From contig JAJYGM010000088.1 in NCBI GenBank assembly GCA_021785095.1, positions 1-9,365 on the forward strand: a stretch of 9,365 nucleotides of DNA, written 5' to 3'. This DNA is from Actinomycetes bacterium. Its GTDB lineage: Bacteria; Actinomycetota; Acidimicrobiia; Acidimicrobiales; Bog-793. Below the pieces are notes generated by a model, which was not told the origin of the DNA, made no database searches, and saw only the letters and a program-made list of their open reading frames with translations. Numbering within the stretch: the first letter of the stretch is position 1; every line of letters starts with the position of its first letter. A program made the translations under genes and the position numbers. Shown piece after piece: positions 6,777 to 9,365 of the stretch.

Positions 6777-8144
6777 GCCGTGCAGCTGCCTCCGCAGGTG
6801 GTTCACCACGTCGATCGAGGTGACGAGCCCGAGGAACGCGTCGCCGTCCACGACGATCGGGGTGCATCCGTCGTCGATGAGGTGGACCACCTCGTCGACG
6901 GGCGCCGACGGGGTGACGGTCCGCAGCCGCGTCGTCATGACCTCCCGGACCTGCCTGCGAAGACGTGCGGCATCGTCCACCGCCGCGTGCAGCAGGTCGG
7001 ACTGGTCGACGATGCCGACGAGCCGGCTCCCTTCGAGGACGGGGAGCTGCGAGACGTCGTACATGCGCATTCGCGCGTACGCAGTCAGCAAGGTGTCGCC
7101 GGGCGCGACGGTCACGACGGCGTGGTCCGCGTGCCGGCGAGCGACGAGATCGCGGAGGTCACCCGTGGCAGCTCGATCCGCGAGCCCCTGGTCCGCCATC
7201 CAGTCGTCGCTGAACATCTTCGACAGGTACTTGTTGCCGCTATCGCAGACGAGCGTGCAGACGCGCCTGGGGGTGCTCTGGTCGCGGCAGTAGCGCAGGG
7301 CCGCGGCCAGCAGGGTCCCGGACGAGGAGCCGGCGAGGATCCCCGCCCGCCGGAGCAGGGCACGCGCGGTGTCCATGCTCTCGCGGTCGGGAATGGTGTA
7401 GGCGTGGCGGACGCGCGAGAGATCGCAGATGGGGGGGACGAAGTCCTCGCCGATGCCCTCGACGAGCCAGGACCCGGGCGTCCCGATCGTCCCGTCGCGC
7501 ACGTAACCCGCCAGCACGGAGCCCTCCGGGTCCGCGAGCACCATCTCGCAGGAGGGGATCCGTCGGGCGAAGTGACGTGACAGCCCGGTGATGGTCCCAC
7601 CCGACCCGACGCCGCACACCATGGCGTCGAGCCGTCCGCCGAGCTGCTCGGCGATCTCCGGGCCCGTGGTCCACTCGTGAGCCAGCGGGTTGGCCGGGTT
7701 CCCGAACTGGTTCACGTAGAATGCCCCGTCGTCACGGGCGATGCGTTGCGCGAGGTCCTGGTAGTGGTCGGGGTGGCCCTTCTCCACGTCGGAGCGCGTG
7801 AGTATGACCTCGGCTCCGAGCGCCTTCAGGTGGTGGATCTTCTCCTGGCTCATCTTGTCCGGTACGACGAGCGTGAGGTGGTATTCACGTTGTACTGCGA
7901 CGAGCGCGAGCCCGAGGCCGGTGTTCCCCGCCGTCGCCTCGACGAGACGCGGGCGCTCCGGACCGAGGTCTCCGCTTCGCTCGGCGGCGTCGATCATCGA
8001 CCGACCGATCCGGTCTTTGATCGAGCCGCCGGGGTTCTGGCTCTCGAGCTTCAGGAACAGCTCGCATGCGCCGGTGTCGAACCCCCGGAGCTTCACCATC
8101 GGAGTTCGGCCGATCAGGTCGAGGGCGGAGTGGGGCACGGTCAT
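6774..8144 (-). CDS. cbs: Cystathionine beta-synthase, PLP enzyme with C-terminal CBS-domain pair
   Basis: This 456-residue protein condenses serine with homocysteine to cystathionine, the first step of reverse transsulfuration in the cytoplasm. Related enzymes can also make or use H2S. The PLP fold-type II core shows the Schiff-base lysine in NPGGSIKDR (Lys43), the TAGNTG substrate/PLP loop (Asn74), the phosphate-binding GVGSGGT (178-184), and GSSSG (272-276). DSGNKYLSKMFSDDWM (301-316) and VEGIGEDFVP are typical of CBS rather than plain cysteine synthase. Two CBS domains follow at about 333-388 and 400-453, forming a Bateman module that in other enzymes binds adenosyl ligands. The N-terminal heme domain of the animal enzyme is absent. 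It starts 12 nt after the osmC-family stop with only a weak ribosome-binding site, so translation is probably coupled. No cystathionine gamma-lyase gene is in the window, although it is the usual partner. Confidence 0.94.
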   Translation of the reverse strand: MTVPHSALDLIGRTPMVKLRGFDTGACELFLKLESQNPGGSIKDRIGRSMIDAAERSGDLGPERPRLVEATAGNTGLGLALVAVQREYHLTLVVPDKMSQEKIHHLKALGAEVILTRSDVEKGHPDHYQDLAQRIARDDGAFYVNQFGNPANPLAHEWTTGPEIAEQLGGRLDAMVCGVGSGGTITGLSRHFARRIPSCEMVLADPEGSVLAGYVRDGTIGTPGSWLVEGIGEDFVPPICDLSRVRHAYTIPDRESMDTARALLRRAGILAGSSSGTLLAAALRYCRDQSTPRRVCTLVCDSGNKYLSKMFSDDWMADQGLADRAATGDLRDLVARRHADHAVVTVAPGDTLLTAYARMRMYDVSQLPVLEGSRLVGIVDQSDLLHAAVDDAARLRRQVREVMTTRLRTVTPSAPVDEVVHLIDDGCTPIVVDGDAFLGLVTSIDVVNHLRRQLHG

Positions 8145-8156
8145 GGCGAGCCCCGG

Positions 8157-8693
8157 TCAGGCTGCAGACGCCGTGCGGCGGTCGGGAGTCGAGACGACCT
8201 CGACCTCGCCGGTGACCGGGACCGGCCGCTGGAGCGTGTCCAGCACTGGGCAGTGCTCGGACACCAGGCGCGCCAGCTCACGGACCCTCTCCGCCGGCTC
8301 GGGCGACTCGATGCGCGTCACGAAGGTCACGCCGCCGAGCCCGGCGCCCACCGGCGCCAGGTTGAGGAAACCGCGAAGATCGAGATGCCCGCGCACCTCG
8401 ACCTCGACGCGGTCGACCTGGAGCCCGAGGGCCGCCGCGTAGGCGCGGTAGACGATGGCCTGGCAGCTCCCGAGCGCGGCGAGGACCGCCTCCACCGGGT
8501 TGGGCCCCGTGTCGTTGCCGCCGAGATCCTTTGGCTCGTCCAGGGGAACGTGGAAGCCGCGGATGCGCGACGCCGTCGTGAATCCTTCCGACTCCGAGAC
8601 GGTGACGGCGCGGAAGCTCGCATTCGCGGCCTGCGGGTTGCGCGCGACGGCGTCGCTCAACGTGATGATGGCCTTCTTCAGTGCTGCGCTCAT
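8157..8693 (-). CDS. OsmC-family peroxide/thiol-stress protein
   Basis: This 178-residue OsmC/Ohr superfamily protein carries the characteristic GPNPVEAVLAALGSCQA (63-79, with Glu67 and the first redox Cys77) and the second cysteine in SEHCPVLDTLQRP (Cys148). Members reduce organic hydroperoxides, or in some branches act on persulfides, through this cysteine pair. The first part (SFRAVTVSESEGFTTASRIRG) is the usual beta-sheet entry strand of the fold, and the length fits the family. GAGGAG (8705-8700) lies 6 nt before the ATG. It is the first gene of an operon with cystathionine beta-synthase, which suggests a role in sulfur or persulfide homeostasis rather than general peroxide defence; that is inference. 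It is the gene nearest the putative cysteine-rich leader ORF and would be the first target of any attenuation. A broader YhfA-like OsmC assignment is also possible. Confidence 0.92.
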   Translation of the reverse strand: MSAALKKAIITLSDAVARNPQAANASFRAVTVSESEGFTTASRIRGFHVPLDEPKDLGGNDTGPNPVEAVLAALGSCQAIVYRAYAAALGLQVDRVEVEVRGHLDLRGFLNLAPVGAGLGGVTFVTRIESPEPAERVRELARLVSEHCPVLDTLQRPVPVTGEVEVVSTPDRRTASAA

Positions 8694-8730
8694 GACGAGC
8701 TCCTCGATGCGTGCGGGGCGACGGCCTCGC

Positions 8731-8760
8731 GCGGGGAAGGGACTGGTGGAAGGGGGTTCG
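8731..8760 (-). promoter_or_regulatory. C-rich, G-poor leader stretch, possible Rho-loading site
   Basis: Read on the minus strand, these 30 bases contain 18 C and only 3 G, unusual for this balanced GC-rich DNA. They lie in the untranslated leader between the stop of the cysteine-rich ORF and the osmC ribosome-binding site. C-rich, G-poor RNA is what Rho prefers when it is not covered by ribosomes. The functional role is inferred only. Confidence 0.25.
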
Positions 8761-8794
8761 CCGGTCGCCCCGGTGGATGCGCCTGGAGCGCGCC

Positions 8795-8844
8795 CCGGGC
8801 CCGGCTACCTACAGGTGCACATGCACGCGCTGCGGACGGCCCGG
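8795..8844 (-). promoter_or_regulatory. Candidate attenuator pairing around the cysteine codons
   Basis: CCGGGCC (8844-8838, codons 15-17 of the leader ORF) is complementary over 7 bp to GGCCCGG (8801-8795), just after its stop codon. The Cys22, Cys24 and Cys26 codons lie in the loop. Those codons themselves contain a small inverted repeat, GTGC/GCAC (8826-8823, 8818-8815). A ribosome stalled on the cysteine codons would block this pairing. In DNA this GC-rich, a 7-bp match can occur by chance. Confidence 0.28.
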
Positions 8845-8888
8845 TGAGGGACCCGCGCTCCGCATCCGATCGGCGCCGTGCAGTACAT
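8805..8888 (-). CDS. Putative cysteine-rich leader peptide upstream of the osmC-cbs operon
   Basis: This short ORF has 27 codons plus TAG, from the ATG at 8888. It carries five cysteines (residues 3, 9, 22, 24, 26) and ends SACMCTCR. The ATG lies only a few bases after the predicted transcription start (about 8892) of a good -35/-10 promoter, so it would be translated leaderless or nearly so. If transcription starts further up, AGGA at 8903-8900 could serve as a ribosome-binding site. The peptide itself probably has no function. Cysteine codons clustered just before the stop, upstream of cystathionine beta-synthase, suggest a sensor of charged cysteinyl-tRNA. Leaderless polycysteine ORFs that attenuate cysteine-metabolism operons are known in mycobacteria. 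The frame is open further upstream, to 9152, without recognisable features. A chance ORF cannot be excluded. Confidence 0.45.
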   Translation of the reverse strand: MYCTAPIGCGARVPHRAVRSACMCTCR

Positions 8889-8898
8889 CTCGAGCGTC

Positions 8899-8927
8899 AT
8901 CCTATATAACGGATTCTCGTCCGTCAA
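8899..8927 (-). promoter_or_regulatory. Sigma70-type promoter of the leader-osmC-cbs transcript
   Basis: On the minus strand TTGACG (8927-8922, 5 of 6 matches to TTGACA) is followed after exactly 17 bp by TAGGAT (8904-8899, 4 of 6 matches to TATAAT). The box lies in a conspicuous A/T-rich island. The predicted start at about 8892 gives a leader of about 200 nt before the osmC-family ATG, long enough for regulation. Confidence 0.6.
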
Positions 8928-9124
8928 GACGTCGGCGGGACCCGGCTCCCGGCCCCCTCGAAGGCGGCGCCACTCGCCACGCTGCTGACGCCGGGCTTGG
9001 GGATCTCCAGCCGCCAGGTTCAATCGGATCCCAAACTGCAGTCGCAAGGTCGGCTGACTCACCCGCCGCGCTCGCGAGAAGCTCGGAGGCCGCAAATCGT
9101 GGGAGGTGCGCCGGCCGCGCCGGC

Positions 9125-9153
9125 TTGACGTCCCGTCCGCGACATCCCACACT
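9125..9153 (+). promoter_or_regulatory. Candidate promoter for the Tat-signal gene
   Basis: TTGACG (9125-9130) and CACACT (9148-9153) are separated by exactly 17 bp. The predicted start near 9160 leaves a leader of about 55 nt before the ATG at 9215. The -10 box is a weak match (3 of 6). Confidence 0.35.
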
Positions 9154-9214
9154 GCCGTGCCAATCCGTCCCGAGGCCGTGACGGCGTGCTGCGCCCATCC
9201 CGGAGGTTGGAACC

Positions 9215-9365
9215 ATGTCCCGATTGAACCGGCGGCAATTCCTCAAGACCAGCACGGCCGCGCTCGGTGCGGCGGCGATTGTCGTCTATGGCGCCGAGGC
9301 GAAGTCGGCCCACGCATCGATCGTCGCAGCCGCGTTCCTTGTCGCCTCCGCCTCCTTCGCCGCGG
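9215..9365 (+). CDS. Tat-exported protein of unknown function, N-terminal 50 residues (3' truncated)
   Basis: The ATG at 9215 is preceded by GGAGG (9202-9206) with an 8-nt spacer. The protein starts MSRLNRRQFLKTSTAALGAA. The consensus twin-arginine motif (RRQFLK, Arg6-Arg7), a moderately hydrophobic core and possible cleavage sites (AEA at 27-29, SAHA at 31-34) are typical of Tat signals that export folded, often cofactor-bearing proteins. Unusually, a second hydrophobic, alanine-rich stretch (SIVAAAFLVASASFAA, 35-50) follows at once. This may mean a membrane anchor or a small membrane protein rather than a soluble periplasmic enzyme. The frame is still open at the window end, so the mature protein cannot be identified. 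It diverges from the OsmC-CBS operon. Confidence 0.75.
   Translation, partial: MSRLNRRQFLKTSTAALGAAAIVVYGAEAKSAHASIVAAAFLVASASFAA

Larger units (their letters stand above)
8694..9214. other. Divergent intergenic region with promoters and putative leader
   Basis: This 521-nt stretch between the OsmC-CBS operon (-) and the Tat-signal gene (+) has no conventional protein gene. On the minus strand it holds a promoter (8899-8927), a cysteine-rich leader ORF (8888-8805), self-complementary segments, and a C-rich, G-poor stretch (8760-8731). On the plus strand it holds a candidate promoter (9125-9153) and the GGAGG site of the downstream gene. Between about 8928 and 9124 I see nothing specific; open frames there have shadow-like composition. 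Confidence 0.6.

Noticed and set aside
6633..8909. Plus-strand open frames (315 and 410 codons) opposite the CBS and OsmC genes
   Set aside because: Shadow frames of well-recognised minus-strand genes; no ribosome-binding sites or family motifs.
8902..9255. Minus-strand frame of 117 codons in the intergenic region
   Set aside because: It overlaps the Tat gene start, has no ribosome-binding site or motif, and its composition matches random GC-rich sequence.
1..9365. CRISPR arrays, insertion sequences, tRNA or rRNA genes
   Set aside because: No regularly spaced repeats, terminal inverted repeats with a transposase, or tRNA-like cloverleaf sequences were recognised on reading.

Overview
This window is visibly very G+C-rich, with G or C at most third codon positions, and is packed with ordinary single-gene units. 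Several traits point to a soil or sediment bacterium from a high-GC lineage such as Acidobacteriota, Methylomirabilota/Rokubacteria or Myxococcota. These are a glycine-rich lipoprotein with Ig-like and tandem repeat domains, a periplasmic receptor of the branched-chain amino acid type, a VAT-1-like oxidoreductase, and GTG and possibly TTG starts. The phylum cannot be fixed from the sequence alone. No mobile element, CRISPR array, tRNA or rRNA was seen.

Layout from left to right: (1) 2-475 (+), the C-terminal part of a SAM-dependent methyltransferase. (2) 690-2483 (+), a secreted lipoprotein with one Ig-like domain and four tandem repeats. (3) 2535-3263 (-), a short QueG-like protein with two 4Fe-4S motifs. 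(4) 3451-4695 (+), an orphan ABC substrate-binding protein. (5) 4778-5506 (-), an atypical short-chain dehydrogenase/epimerase lacking the usual catalytic lysine. (6) 5681-6700 (+), a VAT-1-like quinone oxidoreductase. (7) 8693-6774 (-), a two-gene operon of an OsmC-family protein followed by cystathionine beta-synthase. (8) 9215-9365 (+), the start of a Tat-exported protein. From gene 2 to the operon the strands alternate, so three gene pairs converge. Each convergent gap (51, 82 and 73 nt) holds a GC-rich hairpin without a T-tract.

The most interesting point lies upstream of the OsmC-CBS operon. An AT-rich island holds a good sigma70-type promoter on the minus strand (TTGACG, 17 bp, TAGGAT). 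Almost at the predicted transcript start is a 27-codon ORF that encodes five cysteines and ends in CMCTCR. After its stop codon come self-complementary segments, a C-rich G-poor stretch, and the strong ribosome-binding site of osmC. This is the arrangement expected of a cysteine-responsive leader-peptide attenuator controlling reverse transsulfuration and sulfur-stress genes. It resembles the leaderless polycysteine ORFs known in mycobacteria. The promoter and ORF are read directly from the sequence; the attenuation mechanism is inference.

Functionally, only the OsmC-CBS pair forms a clear co-transcribed unit (12 nt apart). The other genes look like independent transcription units.
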